A stretch of DNA of 48,934 nucleotides from Candidatus Gastranaerophilales bacterium (lineage in GTDB: Bacteria > Cyanobacteriota > Vampirovibrionia > Gastranaerophilales > Gastranaerophilaceae). The notes below the pieces were generated by a model that did not search any database, was not told the origin of the DNA, and worked only from the letters and a program-made list of their open reading frames with translations. Each line of letters starts with the position of its first letter. The stretch's first letter is position 1. The stretch is taken from positions 1 to 48,934 of the forward strand of contig CALUQG010000014.1 in assembly GCA_944322855.1 (NCBI GenBank), read 5' to 3'. The position numbers were made by a program, and so were the translations under genes. Below are positions 8,649-17,764 of this stretch, one piece after another.

Positions 8649-9403
8649 TGAGAAACGATTATTATTCAAATTCACAAGATTACATAAACCGCTGGGTTAT
8701 TTCGTATGCAGACTTTGTTACAATGCTGCTTGCACTTTTTATGGTGCTTTTTGCTTCAAGCCACATGGGTACAACGAAAATCAAGGATGTGAATAAATCA
8801 ATACAAAAAGTGTTTACCTCTCAATCTATTGTAAAAGAACCAGCAGCTGAATTTAAAGAAACTGAAAATGTTAAGAATATTGAAACAGAACAAAATCCGC
8901 AAAGCCAACTTGAAAACAAAGGGAAGACTATCCTGGATGGAGGAGACGGAATCCTTGATACAACAACAGTTATGGCATATATTAAAAAGGATTTTAATAT
9001 AAATACTTCTGTAAAAATTTTCAAAACCGACAGAGGTGTAGTTATAAGGCTAAATGATACTATGCTTTTTGATCAGGGATCTGCTATAATAAAACCTGAA
9101 GCAATGGTAACTCTGCAAAAAATTGCTGAAACTCTGGCAAAATTCCAAAATCCTGTCGTAATAGAAGGACATACAGATTCAATGCCGATAAATAATACTA
9201 AATTCCCTTCAAATTGGGAACTTTCAACAGCCAGAGCAACAAATATAATTAAATATTTGACAACAAAATACAAAATGCCGCCTTCAAGGCTATCAGCAGT
9301 CGGATATGGAGAATACATGCCTGTTGAAAGCAATAATACACCTATAGGACGTGCAAAAAACAGAAGAGTGGATATAATAGTATTAAGTTCTGATAAAAAA
9401 TAA
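8648..9403 (+). CDS. motB: Flagellar motor stator protein MotB
   Basis: A 251-residue protein with a short cytoplasmic N-terminus, one membrane span (16-38) containing the proton-binding aspartate D22 in SYADFVTMLLALFMVLF, a flexible periplasmic linker (about 40-115) and an OmpA-like peptidoglycan-binding domain (about 120-248) with GHTDSMP and NWELSTARA. It anchors the stator to the wall around the rotor. Its ATG overlaps the motA stop, implying translational coupling. Length and architecture are normal for MotB. Confidence 0.95.
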   Translation: MRNDYYSNSQDYINRWVISYADFVTMLLALFMVLFASSHMGTTKIKDVNKSIQKVFTSQSIVKEPAAEFKETENVKNIETEQNPQSQLENKGKTILDGGDGILDTTTVMAYIKKDFNINTSVKIFKTDRGVVIRLNDTMLFDQGSAIIKPEAMVTLQKIAETLAKFQNPVVIEGHTDSMPINNTKFPSNWELSTARATNIIKYLTTKYKMPPSRLSAVGYGEYMPVESNNTPIGRAKNRRVDIIVLSSDKK

Positions 9404-9421
9404 AGAAGTTGGAGAAATAAA

Positions 9422-10045
9422 ATGGCAAAACCTACACAGGCAAAAGATCCTGAACCAAAAGAAAAAGATAACAAAGAAGGCGGCGGTTCAAATAATATTT
9501 TGATTAATATTATTACAACTACGATTGTTTGTATTATCTTTATTGGTGTAAACTACTTTTTGCAATCTAATTTGTTAACAACAAAATTAGATAAAATTTC
9601 CACAGAACAAACAGCCGAGGATGAATCAGCTGATTTGGATAAACCGGAAAAAGGTATAGTTCTTGATCTTGGTGATTTTACCATGAATTTAAGTGATATT
9701 GAGCCAAGAAGATACCTAAAAGCAAATGTTGCAATCGAAGTTACAAATCCGGAACCTGATTCAACACAGGCCGAAGAGCCTAAAAAAGAAAGCGGTGGCC
9801 ACGGCGGACATGGAGAAGCTGCAGCTCCTGATCCCAAAGCGGCACTTGTTGCAGAAATGGAACAATACAAACCCGCTATCAGAGATGCCGTAATCACTGT
9901 TTTGACCAGCAAAACATCTGATGAACTTGCAACCACAGCAGGAAAAGAACTTGCAAAACAGCAAATTGCAGAATCAGTAAACGGTATTTTTGATGGTGAA
10001 AGAGAAGTAATCAGAGTCAGTTTCGGTCAATTTATAATGCAGTAA
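9422..10045 (+). CDS. fliL: Flagellar basal body-associated protein FliL
   Basis: A 207-residue protein with a charged cytoplasmic start, one membrane span at about 23-48 and a periplasmic FliL domain (VLDLGDFTMNLSD... ending in RVSFGQFIMQ). FliL surrounds the stator and supports torque. An unusual Gly/His/Ala insertion lies at about 118-138 (SGGHGGHGEAAAPD), between the early domain strand and the C-terminal helix, which makes it somewhat long for the family. GGAGAAATAAAATG gives a good start. It follows motB by 18 bp and precedes fliM. Confidence 0.9.
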   Translation: MAKPTQAKDPEPKEKDNKEGGGSNNILINIITTTIVCIIFIGVNYFLQSNLLTTKLDKISTEQTAEDESADLDKPEKGIVLDLGDFTMNLSDIEPRRYLKANVAIEVTNPEPDSTQAEEPKKESGGHGGHGEAAAPDPKAALVAEMEQYKPAIRDAVITVLTSKTSDELATTAGKELAKQQIAESVNGIFDGEREVIRVSFGQFIMQ

Positions 10046-10063
10046 AAACAAGGGGATAAAAAA

Positions 10064-11083
10064 ATGGCTGCTTCAGACAAATATTCTGAAGACAATATAA
10101 TAGACGGAATAAAAATCGACTATGGAGAAGCCGGTGCTTATGTGAATTCTTTTGAAGATCATGATGAGCATAAAAAGGGTTACAAACTCTACAACTTCAG
10201 GAGACCTGACAAATTTTCAAAAGATCATTTGAGAGGACTGCAAGATATTCATAAAGAATTTTCAAGACAGCTTGCACTCGTTTTGACAGCTTATTTGAGA
10301 ATGCACCTTGAAGTTGATGTTGTTTCTGTAGACCAGCTTACTTATGATGAATTTATGCGTTCTGTTCCGAGTCCTATTTCTATTGCTATTTTTGAACTTA
10401 ACCCTCTTCCGGGACAGATACTCCTCGGTATAAGTTTTGAGGTTCTTTCAAGTATCGTTGACAGAATGCTTGGCGGTGTAGGTTCCGTAGAGTCAAAAGC
10501 AAGAGAACTCACGGATGTAGAAGAATCTCTTGTCAAAAAAATGATTGAAAGAACTATTCAAACACTTGCTGACGCATGGTCACATATTATCCCTGTAGAA
10601 AGCAATTTAATAGGACTGGATAACAATTATTCCGGTATTCAAGTTGCAACAGCAGGTGAAATTGTTGCATTAATTACTCTTGAAGTGCATATTTCGGGAA
10701 AACATTACGGATTAATCAGCTTATGTTTTCCATACCCTGTATTGGAAAATATACTCTCACAATTAACAACCCAGCATATATTCCAGACAAAGGGTATCAT
10801 TGCAACAAGTGAAGAGCGTCAAAAAATGATTGAAAAACTCGATACATCTTTAGTCGATGCAAATGTAATTTTTGGTGAAACAAATATCACAATGAAAGAC
10901 TTTCTTGATTTAAAAGAAGGAGATGTATTAAAATTGGATAATGCAGCTACCGAAGATTTGATTGTCAGAATTAACGGTGAAAGAAAGTTTTATGCCCGTC
11001 CGGGTAAAATAAAAGACAAAATCTGCGTAAAAATTACAGACAGATACGATTACTATGTAGATGCACTAAAACGTTACTTTTAG
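10064..11083 (+). CDS. fliM: Flagellar motor switch protein FliM
   Basis: A 339-residue C-ring protein. The middle CheC-like domain spans about 50-240 (SVPSPISIAIFEL, GQILLGISFEVL, DRMLGG, ELTDVEESLVK), followed by a C-terminal SpoA/FliN-like domain (LDTSLVDANVIFGETNITMKD to the end). FliM binds phosphorylated CheY at its N-terminus and sets the rotation direction. Here the usual N-terminal CheY-binding peptide (LSQxEIDALL) is not obvious; the nearest stretch is SEDNIIDGI at 8-16, so the interaction may be diverged. It lies in the motA-fliN operon. Confidence 0.93.
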   Translation: MAASDKYSEDNIIDGIKIDYGEAGAYVNSFEDHDEHKKGYKLYNFRRPDKFSKDHLRGLQDIHKEFSRQLALVLTAYLRMHLEVDVVSVDQLTYDEFMRSVPSPISIAIFELNPLPGQILLGISFEVLSSIVDRMLGGVGSVESKARELTDVEESLVKKMIERTIQTLADAWSHIIPVESNLIGLDNNYSGIQVATAGEIVALITLEVHISGKHYGLISLCFPYPVLENILSQLTTQHIFQTKGIIATSEERQKMIEKLDTSLVDANVIFGETNITMKDFLDLKEGDVLKLDNAATEDLIVRINGERKFYARPGKIKDKICVKITDRYDYYVDALKRYF

Positions 11084-11095
11084 AAAGGATTTCAA

Positions 11096-11662
11096 ATGCC
11101 AGACGATAACATGCAAAATGATAATATCAATCAATCGAACACTCCGGAAGATTTCGATGGTTTGTCTAATGAAAATCCTCTGGATATTGAACCTGAAAAA
11201 GATATACCGGTTTCTGAAAACATAGATATGTCAAATATGGAAAAAGCTTCCGAAACTGACTATCATTTTGATGAAATTCAAGGTAAGGCTGTTAATAATG
11301 AAGTAAAAATTGATGCTTCTTCACAGAATACAGAACCTGTTACTGTTCGTCCCGTTGAATTTACTCAATTCGACAGTTATACACCGACAAACACAGATAC
11401 GAACAAAAACCTTGAGCTTTTAATGGATATCAAACTGGAACTTACAGTTGAACTAGGCAGATGCCAGCTTCCTGTAAAAAAAGTTTTGGAGCTTACCAGA
11501 GGTTCTATTATTGAGCTTGACAAAGTTGCAGGTGAATCAGTCGAGCTGTATGCGAACGGAAAACACGTTGCAAACGGTGAAGTTGTAGTAATTGAAGATA
11601 ATTTTGGACTTCGTATTACAAGTATTACTGACCCTGAAGAAAGAATAAAAAGTTTAGAATAA
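11096..11662 (+). CDS. fliN: Flagellar motor switch protein FliN with long acidic N-terminus
   Basis: A 188-residue protein. The C-terminal SpoA/FliN domain (about 105-185; [53 protein letters not shown]) forms the bottom of the C-ring with FliM. The preceding ~100 residues are rich in Asp, Glu, Asn and Ser and look disordered. That makes the protein longer than the ~130-residue FliN of enterobacteria, but long acidic extensions are known in other phyla. AGAAAGGATTTCAAATG is a strong ribosome site. It is the last gene of the operon and converges on murQ with only 6 bp between stops and no visible terminator. Confidence 0.93.
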   Translation: MPDDNMQNDNINQSNTPEDFDGLSNENPLDIEPEKDIPVSENIDMSNMEKASETDYHFDEIQGKAVNNEVKIDASSQNTEPVTVRPVEFTQFDSYTPTNTDTNKNLELLMDIKLELTVELGRCQLPVKKVLELTRGSIIELDKVAGESVELYANGKHVANGEVVVIEDNFGLRITSITDPEERIKSLE

Positions 11663-11668
11663 CTATAA

Positions 11669-12559
11669 CTATTCAAAAATTCTTCTTAATACACCTTGAT
11701 GTTGCTTCAACAGATTGTCAGCGTCATTGTAGTCAAGACCGTATAAAATAAATAAGATAGCGTGTTTTATTTTGTAACCGTTAGATTCAAGTACATTCTG
11801 CGCTGTCAATTCTTTACACTGGCATATCTCCGAAACAATGGTGATTGCTCTTCTTTTTAATTTTGCGTTTGTCGGCTTCACATCAATCATAAGATTGTGA
11901 TATGTTTTTCCTATTCTAATCATAGAACCGGTAGACAGCATGTTCAAAATCATTTTTTGAGCAGTACCGGCTTTCATTCTCGTTGAGCCGGAAATAGCTT
12001 CTGCACCTGTTTCTACACAAATAAAACAGTCTGCAAATTCTTTCATCTTTGCTTGCGGATTGGACGTAATAGCAATTGTTTTGCATTGCTTTATTTTTGC
12101 AATCTGCAAAAACTTGCATACGTATTTTGCATTCCCTGAGGCTGAAATACCTACGATAGTATCATTATTGCAGATATCGTTCTCATCAAAATCAAACAGA
12201 GCCATATCTTCAGAGTCTTCTGCTCCTTCAATTGCTTCTCTAAGGGCTCGATCTCCGCCGGCAATTATACCTTTTACCATATCAGGAGGAGTGTTAAAAG
12301 TAGGCGGACACTCAGAGGCATCAAGAACACCAAGTCTTCCGCTTGTTCCTGCTCCGACATACAGAAGTCTGCCGCCATGCAAAAAATTTCTTACAATCAT
12401 ATCGACTGCTTTGGTTATTTGAGGAATACATTTTCTAACTGCCTCGGCGACTTTCATATCCTCATTATTAATCATAACGAGCATATCGTATGTTCCGACC
12501 AGATCTATATTAATTGTGTCACGGTTAATGTTTTCTGTTGCAGTTAAATCATTACTCAT
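11669..12559 (-). CDS. murQ: N-acetylmuramic acid 6-phosphate etherase MurQ
   Basis: A 296-residue SIS-domain enzyme that removes lactate from MurNAc-6-phosphate to give GlcNAc-6-phosphate in the cytoplasm. The family signature GAGTSGRLGVLDASECPPTF lies at about 70-89. Other hallmark blocks are IAGGDRALREAIEGAEDS, GISASGNAKYV and the conserved GSTRMKAGTAQKMILNMLST. It starts 12 bp after the anmK stop. With AnmK it completes recycling of wall-derived 1,6-anhydro-MurNAc. It is the last of five tightly spaced genes running from 16866 to 11669. Confidence 0.96.
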   Translation of the reverse strand: MSNDLTATENINRDTINIDLVGTYDMLVMINNEDMKVAEAVRKCIPQITKAVDMIVRNFLHGGRLLYVGAGTSGRLGVLDASECPPTFNTPPDMVKGIIAGGDRALREAIEGAEDSEDMALFDFDENDICNNDTIVGISASGNAKYVCKFLQIAKIKQCKTIAITSNPQAKMKEFADCFICVETGAEAISGSTRMKAGTAQKMILNMLSTGSMIRIGKTYHNLMIDVKPTNAKLKRRAITIVSEICQCKELTAQNVLESNGYKIKHAILFILYGLDYNDADNLLKQHQGVLRRIFE

Positions 12560-12571
12560 TAAATTACCCGA

Positions 12572-13708
12572 TTAATTGTACGAAACTACTCCCATGATAA
12601 CTCTTTTTTTTGCTCCTGTACAGACGGGCAGATTATTTGTCTTTTTTTCTATTGTGCAAAACCCTAGCAGTGCAAATGCTATAGCTTCTTTATATTTATT
12701 ATCAATTCCAAAATTCTCATGGGTTTTGATTTTGACAGAAGGTGGAAAATATTGTTCCAAATATTTTATCAAGGTTTTGTTGTAAGCACCGCCGCCTCCA
12801 AGGACAATTTCTTTTATATCTGTCTTAGGGAAAACAAAATTGTTATATGCATCATAAATTGTTTTCGCAGTAAGTGAAGTAACTGTTGCTATTGTGTCAT
12901 AAGGATTTTCTGGTGCTGTTTGAAAAATTCTTCTCGCATATTTTTCATTAAATAGCTCTCTGCCTGTAGTTTTAGGCGGAATTTTTGTATAATACGGTTC
13001 TTGTAATAAAATTTCGAGCCATTTTTCATCAATAGAACCCTGGGAAGATATTTTGCCATCTTGGTCATAAGGTTTATGAAAAAGTTTTTGCATAAAATAA
13101 TCAATCAGCATATTCCCCGGGCCTGTGTCAAAAGCAAATGTTTCGCATTTATCAGAAAGAACTGTTACATTTGAAATACCACCGATATTTTGTATAGCTC
13201 TTGGAATTTCTTTCTTGAATATTAACTCGTCCGCAAACGGAACCAGCGGCGCACCCTGTCCTCCTGCTGCAATATCTTTTGAACGAAAATCTCCGACCGT
13301 TGTAATTCCTGTCAGCGCTGATATCACAGAGATATTTCCTATTTGAAGTGTGCTTCCGGTTTTTATGTTTGATGTTGCTATTTCATCAGGAATATGACAG
13401 ATTGTCTGTCCATGGGAGGAAATAAAATCAATCTGTGCTCTGTCATATTCTGATTTATCTATAAGTTCATCAGCACATTTTGCAAAAAGTTTCCCCACTA
13501 CAAAATCCATATTACAAACATCCCTGACAGAACCGTTGTTGTTTGCAAGCTGCAGGAGTTTTTCTCTTATTTCTTCGGGATAACTTACTGAATGCGAACA
13601 GACAACTTCAAAGTCAAAATCATTATTTATTTTGACCAGACAGGCATCTATCCCATCAATTGATGTTCCTGACATCATTCCAACAGCTAATTTATAATCT
13701 TTTTCCAT
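12572..13708 (-). CDS. anmK: Anhydro-N-acetylmuramic acid kinase AnmK
   Basis: A 378-residue ASKHA-fold kinase that hydrolyses and phosphorylates 1,6-anhydro-MurNAc to MurNAc-6-phosphate. The N-terminal ATP-binding signature GMMSGTSIDGIDACL is at about 10-24. The second phosphate block FDTGPGNMLIDYFM and the third block EIVLGGGGAYNKTLI are both present, as is the substrate loop SHGQTICHIP. It directly feeds MurQ (12-bp spacing). The gene lies 9 bp after dgkA on the same strand. All catalytic motifs appear intact. Confidence 0.96.
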   Translation of the reverse strand: MEKDYKLAVGMMSGTSIDGIDACLVKINNDFDFEVVCSHSVSYPEEIREKLLQLANNNGSVRDVCNMDFVVGKLFAKCADELIDKSEYDRAQIDFISSHGQTICHIPDEIATSNIKTGSTLQIGNISVISALTGITTVGDFRSKDIAAGGQGAPLVPFADELIFKKEIPRAIQNIGGISNVTVLSDKCETFAFDTGPGNMLIDYFMQKLFHKPYDQDGKISSQGSIDEKWLEILLQEPYYTKIPPKTTGRELFNEKYARRIFQTAPENPYDTIATVTSLTAKTIYDAYNNFVFPKTDIKEIVLGGGGAYNKTLIKYLEQYFPPSVKIKTHENFGIDNKYKEAIAFALLGFCTIEKKTNNLPVCTGAKKRVIMGVVSYN

Positions 13709-13717
13709 TTTAAATCT

Positions 13718-14098
13718 TTAGTACAGATACATAATCAAAAGTTTTCTTCCAAAAAGCATTATGCCGATTAAAATACTTGTCATTGCCGCAATTAAAACAA
13801 CTCCGGCAGAAAGATCTTTTGCCATTTTTACCATTTTGGAATATTTATTTTTGTATACAGCATCAAGAGCAAATTCTATAACAGAGTTGAATAGCTCAGC
13901 TGTAATAACAAAACTTATAGCCAGTATCAGAACACAGTATTCAATACATTTAAAATTCAAAAAAATTCCGCCGAGCAGAGATAAAAAGCCTGCAAGTAAA
14001 TGAAATCTGTAATTGCGCTGGGATTTGTAAGCCACACTCAATCCCTGCAAAGCATAAGACAAACTTTTTTTGTATCCACCCGATGTAAACTTAGACAT
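13718..14098 (-). CDS. dgkA: Diacylglycerol/undecaprenol kinase DgkA
   Basis: A 126-residue integral membrane kinase with three membrane spans (about 33-50, 54-74, 97-118). The family motif ELFNSVIEFALDAV (E and N of ExxNxxxE bind Mg-ATP) lies at 64-77. Enzymes of this small trimeric family phosphorylate diacylglycerol or undecaprenol; next to peptidoglycan-recycling genes, undecaprenol kinase activity is attractive, but that is inference. Its start overlaps the end of ybeY by 8 bp, a sign of coupled translation. Confidence 0.92.
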   Translation of the reverse strand: MSKFTSGGYKKSLSYALQGLSVAYKSQRNYRFHLLAGFLSLLGGIFLNFKCIEYCVLILAISFVITAELFNSVIEFALDAVYKNKYSKMVKMAKDLSAGVVLIAAMTSILIGIMLFGRKLLIMYLY

Positions 14099-14624
14099 TT
14101 ACTCCTGCTCCGTTTATTATTTCCTGCTGTATATCCCACATTTCTTGGAGCGATTTTTCATCTTCATGATCATACCCCAATAGATGAAGTATACCGTGAG
14201 CAAGTAAAAAATACAATTCTGAAATAAATGAATTTTGATTATGACTTTCTTCTTCAGCTTGAAATTTTGCTTTATCCAGCGATATAATTATTTCGCCGAG
14301 ATTTATTTCATTGTCAAAAATAAATCTTTCTTCTGCAGGACTATCGGCAAAAATTGCAAATGTAATGACATCTGTCGCACAATCTTTGTTTCTGTATTCT
14401 CTGTTTATTTCGTGTATTTTTTCGTCATTGCATAAAACAACATCAAAATACAAAAGCCTGCAGTCATACTTTTCAAGACAGGAATTTTTCACCCACTCTT
14501 CGTTTGTCAAAAAGTATTCAAGCATATTTTTAGCATCAAAATGAAGTTTGCCTAAGTCAAATTTTTCTGTAAAATTCTTATATTCATTTTCTATAAAAAT
14601 ATTTATTTCAGGAATCTTTTTCAT
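14091..14624 (-). CDS. ybeY: rRNA maturation endonuclease YbeY
   Basis: A 177-residue zinc-dependent RNase acting in 16S rRNA 3' maturation and ribosome quality control. The metal-binding signature HGILHLLGYDH gives H143, H147 and H153. The upstream conserved block TDVITFAI and the strand NLGEIIISLDKA are present. The N-terminus overlaps the last 17 bp of the upstream HD-domain gene and the C-terminus overlaps dgkA. Adjacent ybeY, 7TM-HD and dgkA genes are widespread in Firmicutes and related groups, supporting all three assignments. Confidence 0.95.
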   Translation of the reverse strand: MKKIPEINIFIENEYKNFTEKFDLGKLHFDAKNMLEYFLTNEEWVKNSCLEKYDCRLLYFDVVLCNDEKIHEINREYRNKDCATDVITFAIFADSPAEERFIFDNEINLGEIIISLDKAKFQAEEESHNQNSFISELYFLLAHGILHLLGYDHEDEKSLQEMWDIQQEIINGAGVNV

Positions 14625-16866
14625 CTGGTTTATTTTCGTTGTTTTCTGTATTATTTTCAGTTTCGTTCTCTATTTTTTGAAGCCTTTTTTGAATTTTCTT
14701 TTCGATTTTTTCTTCTTCTTCCGTATTAATTCTGTCAGGAGCAACAAATTTCTTTTTCATAGCCTTTTCTTCGAGTTCCTGAATGATATTTTCGTGATAT
14801 TTAATTCTTTGGTGATGCGCTGCCCTGAGGTTTTTGCTCATTGCAGCAGCTATTGTTTTTAAATCTTTCAAAGTCAAAGGGCTGTCAGAGAGCTGACCGT
14901 CATTGAGCTTTGTCTGAATAATTTTGTTAATCATATTATCAAGTTCTTCTTGAGAATGTTCTTTTAGAGTTCTTGAAGCTGACTCAACAGAATCTGCAAT
15001 CATTAAAATAGCAGTTTCTTTCATATTCGGTCTAGGGCCTGTATAGCGGAACTGTTCTTCTGTAACTTTTTCAGCGCCTTCTTCCATTTTGGCCTGATTA
15101 TAAAAATAGCTTGCAACGGAATCTCCGTGGTGCTGAACAATAAAATTTTGTACAATTGGCGGAAGCCCGTATTCTTTTGCGAGGTCGATACCATCTTTAG
15201 GATGGGCGGTAATGACCATTTTACTCAATCTTGGATTGAGTTTTGTGTGAGGGTTTTCGATACCAAAATATGTCTGGTTTTCTACGAAAAACAGAGGTCT
15301 TTTTAATTTTCCGATATCGTGATAAAGTGCACCGACTCTTGCGAGTACAGGATCAGCGCCAATTGCTTCCGCTGCAGTCTCACAAAGATTAGCAACCATA
15401 AGGCTATGTGCAAATGTTCCTGGTGCTTCAAATTGCAAACGTTTTAACAGAGTCTGGTTATTGTCTGCAAGTTCTGCAAGTCCATACGGTGTAACTATTT
15501 TGAACATGCTTTCAAACAACGGAATAATACCAAGAACAATAATACCGCTGAGAAGTCCGTTACAAGTTCCAATCAATGCATTTTTCCATATTAAGCTTGA
15601 TCCTATAGGTGTAATTGAATTTTCTATAAAATATACAACTAATATGGCAAACAGCATTGAAAAGCCTATTTCTCCGCCTATCTTTACAAGGTCAAAACGT
15701 CTTGAATATCTGACTTTTGATGTAGAAATAGCTGCAATAATACAAACTATTATGAAAACAGCAGAAGGCTGTATAGGCATTTGTTCAACAAGAGCAACGA
15801 GAGTAATCAAAATTGTAGTCATACAAACGGATACCCTCGGATTGGTAAAAATAGAAATCAATACAGCAAGGGCAGGGAAGGGCAGAAAATAAAAAGACGC
15901 TCCGCTTGGCAAAACAGCTGCAAGTGCTGCAATCAGTATTGACAAAAGACCCATTACTGAAAAATAATTTCTGGTTACAAACTGTTTTTCATAAAACAGC
16001 AAATAATACATTAGTGTAACCATACCAAATAAGACAAGAGCAAATATACCGGCAATTGCTTGAAAATTGAGTTCCAGTACATTATATCCCATTTTTTGAA
16101 GAGCATCTTTTTTAACTCTGGTAACAGGTTCACCTGCAAAAAGAATTTTGTCGCCCTTTTCAAATTTAACAACAGTCGGCGCAACAGAATTTATCGCATT
16201 TTTCTTTGCAAGTTCAGTGGCTGTTTCATCAAAAACCATGTTCGGAACAATTACTTGTTCCAAAAGGGCTGATATAATACGAATTTCACCTTTTGATGTT
16301 TCAAAATGAGTGTGCCTCAGTATCATTGAGGTAAGATTATTTTTTTCAAAATCTTTTTCGGTTACACCTTGATTAAGAACATTTGTCAGAGTTTTTTGAG
16401 CCTTTTTAAATGTGGAATGAAGTCTTTCATCACCGGCATTTATCAAATAATTCAGGATATAATCCTTGTAATAATTTCCTTCAAAATCAAAAAGCAAAGA
16501 CATTTCTTCTTTTTTTTGCGCATAAGATGAATTTTTGGCCCTTACTTGTTCAATTGCTTTGACGAGAGTAGCATAATTGTTTTTTATGTATGTATCTTCC
16601 GCAGGAGTCAAGATAGGTTCGACTTTTTGGGCTATTTCTTTTTTATTTTGTTCAGTCTTGAACGTATCAACAACCCTTATTGTTTTGCTGGCAACAATAT
16701 CTTTTTTACTCGTGCCGTCTTCATTTATAATGCTTTGAAACAGATAATATCTTGCAGACAAAACTGCTGTCATCAGTATTGCAAATAATATAAAAATTAG
16801 CAGATTAATAATCTTTGAAGATGAAAAAGTATCTGCAAGAAGATTGGTCAATTGAATTTTTTTCAT
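14608..16866 (-). CDS. 7TM-HD (PgpH-like) cyclic-dinucleotide phosphodiesterase
   Basis: A 752-residue membrane protein. Order: N-terminal span (about 19-40), an extracytoplasmic 7TMR-HDED domain (about 45-265), seven membrane spans (about 268-455), then a cytoplasmic HD domain with H487 and the HDIGK metal motif at 516-520, followed by further HD residues (VITAHPKDG, VQHHGD). A charged Glu/Lys/Asn tail begins at about 710. The PgpH family hydrolyses c-di-AMP to pApA, so this protein probably links an external signal to c-di-AMP level, wall homeostasis and osmotic control. It is the first gene of the five-gene unit ending with murQ. The substrate is assigned from the family. Confidence 0.9.
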   Translation of the reverse strand: MKKIQLTNLLADTFSSSKIINLLIFILFAILMTAVLSARYYLFQSIINEDGTSKKDIVASKTIRVVDTFKTEQNKKEIAQKVEPILTPAEDTYIKNNYATLVKAIEQVRAKNSSYAQKKEEMSLLFDFEGNYYKDYILNYLINAGDERLHSTFKKAQKTLTNVLNQGVTEKDFEKNNLTSMILRHTHFETSKGEIRIISALLEQVIVPNMVFDETATELAKKNAINSVAPTVVKFEKGDKILFAGEPVTRVKKDALQKMGYNVLELNFQAIAGIFALVLFGMVTLMYYLLFYEKQFVTRNYFSVMGLLSILIAALAAVLPSGASFYFLPFPALAVLISIFTNPRVSVCMTTILITLVALVEQMPIQPSAVFIIVCIIAAISTSKVRYSRRFDLVKIGGEIGFSMLFAILVVYFIENSITPIGSSLIWKNALIGTCNGLLSGIIVLGIIPLFESMFKIVTPYGLAELADNNQTLLKRLQFEAPGTFAHSLMVANLCETAAEAIGADPVLARVGALYHDIGKLKRPLFFVENQTYFGIENPHTKLNPRLSKMVITAHPKDGIDLAKEYGLPPIVQNFIVQHHGDSVASYFYNQAKMEEGAEKVTEEQFRYTGPRPNMKETAILMIADSVESASRTLKEHSQEELDNMINKIIQTKLNDGQLSDSPLTLKDLKTIAAAMSKNLRAAHHQRIKYHENIIQELEEKAMKKKFVAPDRINTEEEEKIEKKIQKRLQKIENETENNTENNENKPDEKDS

Positions 16867-16972
16867 ATTATATTTCTCAAATTATTGTATTTGCTTAATT
16901 TATAGTTATTTTAATACTTACATTAAGAAAAGCAATCCTACTGACGAAGTAGCACAGATAAAAGAAATATAT

Positions 16973-17701
16973 TTATATATCTGCTCCGCCTTCATTTTTC
17001 ATTTTTTCCAGTGCTTTTCTTGCACCAGTGGACTCTTTTGCAAGCTGGATAACAAATTCCGCAGCCTGTGTGTCTCTAGCTATGGCTTCTTTTAATGACA
17101 ATATTTCCTCAATGCTCATTTCCTGAACAGAGGAATCAGGCATGTCGGTTTCTAAATTTTCTTTAAACAAATCCTGCGATTTCTCATCATAACCCGGCAA
17201 ATTTTTCTTGAAACCGTACCATTTATGAAACTGATGCAGCATATAATATATATTTATATCGCCTTTAGAAATGAGAAACATTTCTCTGGAAGAAAAAGAT
17301 ATCTTCAATTTTTTCTCACAAAACAAACCTGTCAAAAAATTTAAATATAAAGCTTTCAAACCTTTATGCGGAGTAATAAAGCCTTCTTCTTCTTTTATTT
17401 TTTTCAAAATTTTTCCTGCATGCGAAAGTCTATACACAGGAGTACCTTTTTCTTCAATAAATTTCAAAAGCAGTTTAGGCTCTGTTAAGCAGAATTTCAC
17501 AATATTTCTGACTTCTGCATCCATTGTCTCCAGAATTTTTTGGGTTTGAGTCGACAATACCATAGTTTCTGAAGCGTTGATATGCGTTTTTGTTGTTGAA
17601 TTCGTATACGTACGTGGTTTCAACTGTTCAAGCGTATTTTCAAGCTTTTTTCTTCTTCTGTCGAGTATATAGTTTATTATTCTTTTAATAAATTTAGACA
17701 T
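16973..17701 (-). CDS. Unknown cytoplasmic protein
   Basis: A 242-residue basic-to-acidic protein without signal peptide. The first 30 residues are strongly basic (RRRKKLENTLEQLKPR). The middle (60-170) is predicted helical with one hydrophobic patch. The last 45 residues form a charged helix (EEILSLKEAIARDTQAAEF...). No catalytic motif is obvious and I do not recognise the family. It lies between the 7TM-HD gene (same strand, 106 bp downstream) and divergent gcvPB. Because the 7TM-HD gene has its own 106-bp upstream gap, co-transcription is possible but not shown. Confidence 0.7.
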   Translation of the reverse strand: MSKFIKRIINYILDRRRKKLENTLEQLKPRTYTNSTTKTHINASETMVLSTQTQKILETMDAEVRNIVKFCLTEPKLLLKFIEEKGTPVYRLSHAGKILKKIKEEEGFITPHKGLKALYLNFLTGLFCEKKLKISFSSREMFLISKGDINIYYMLHQFHKWYGFKKNLPGYDEKSQDLFKENLETDMPDSSVQEMSIEEILSLKEAIARDTQAAEFVIQLAKESTGARKALEKMKNEGGADI

Positions 17702-17702
17702 T

Positions 17703-17738
17703 TTGACATATATTCCGCAAATATAATAATATTATAAT
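17703..17738 (+). promoter_or_regulatory. Candidate promoter of gcvPB
   Basis: TTGACA at 17703-17708 is a perfect -35 element. TAATAT at 17727-17732 follows with an 18-bp spacer, and a further TATAAT lies at 17733-17738. GGGGAT at about 17750 and ATG at 17765 follow. The 63-bp gap is too small for a glycine riboswitch. Confidence 0.5.
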
Positions 17739-17764
17739 AGCTACTTTGGGGATTTTTAACAACT

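Noticed and set aside
9553-9936. 127-residue antisense ORF within fliL
   Set aside because: It lies wholly inside fliL, is rich in Ser and Cys as expected of a reversed reading frame, and has no ribosome site.
17702-17764. Glycine riboswitch before gcvPB
   Set aside because: Only 63 bp are available and no paired aptamer structure is visible.
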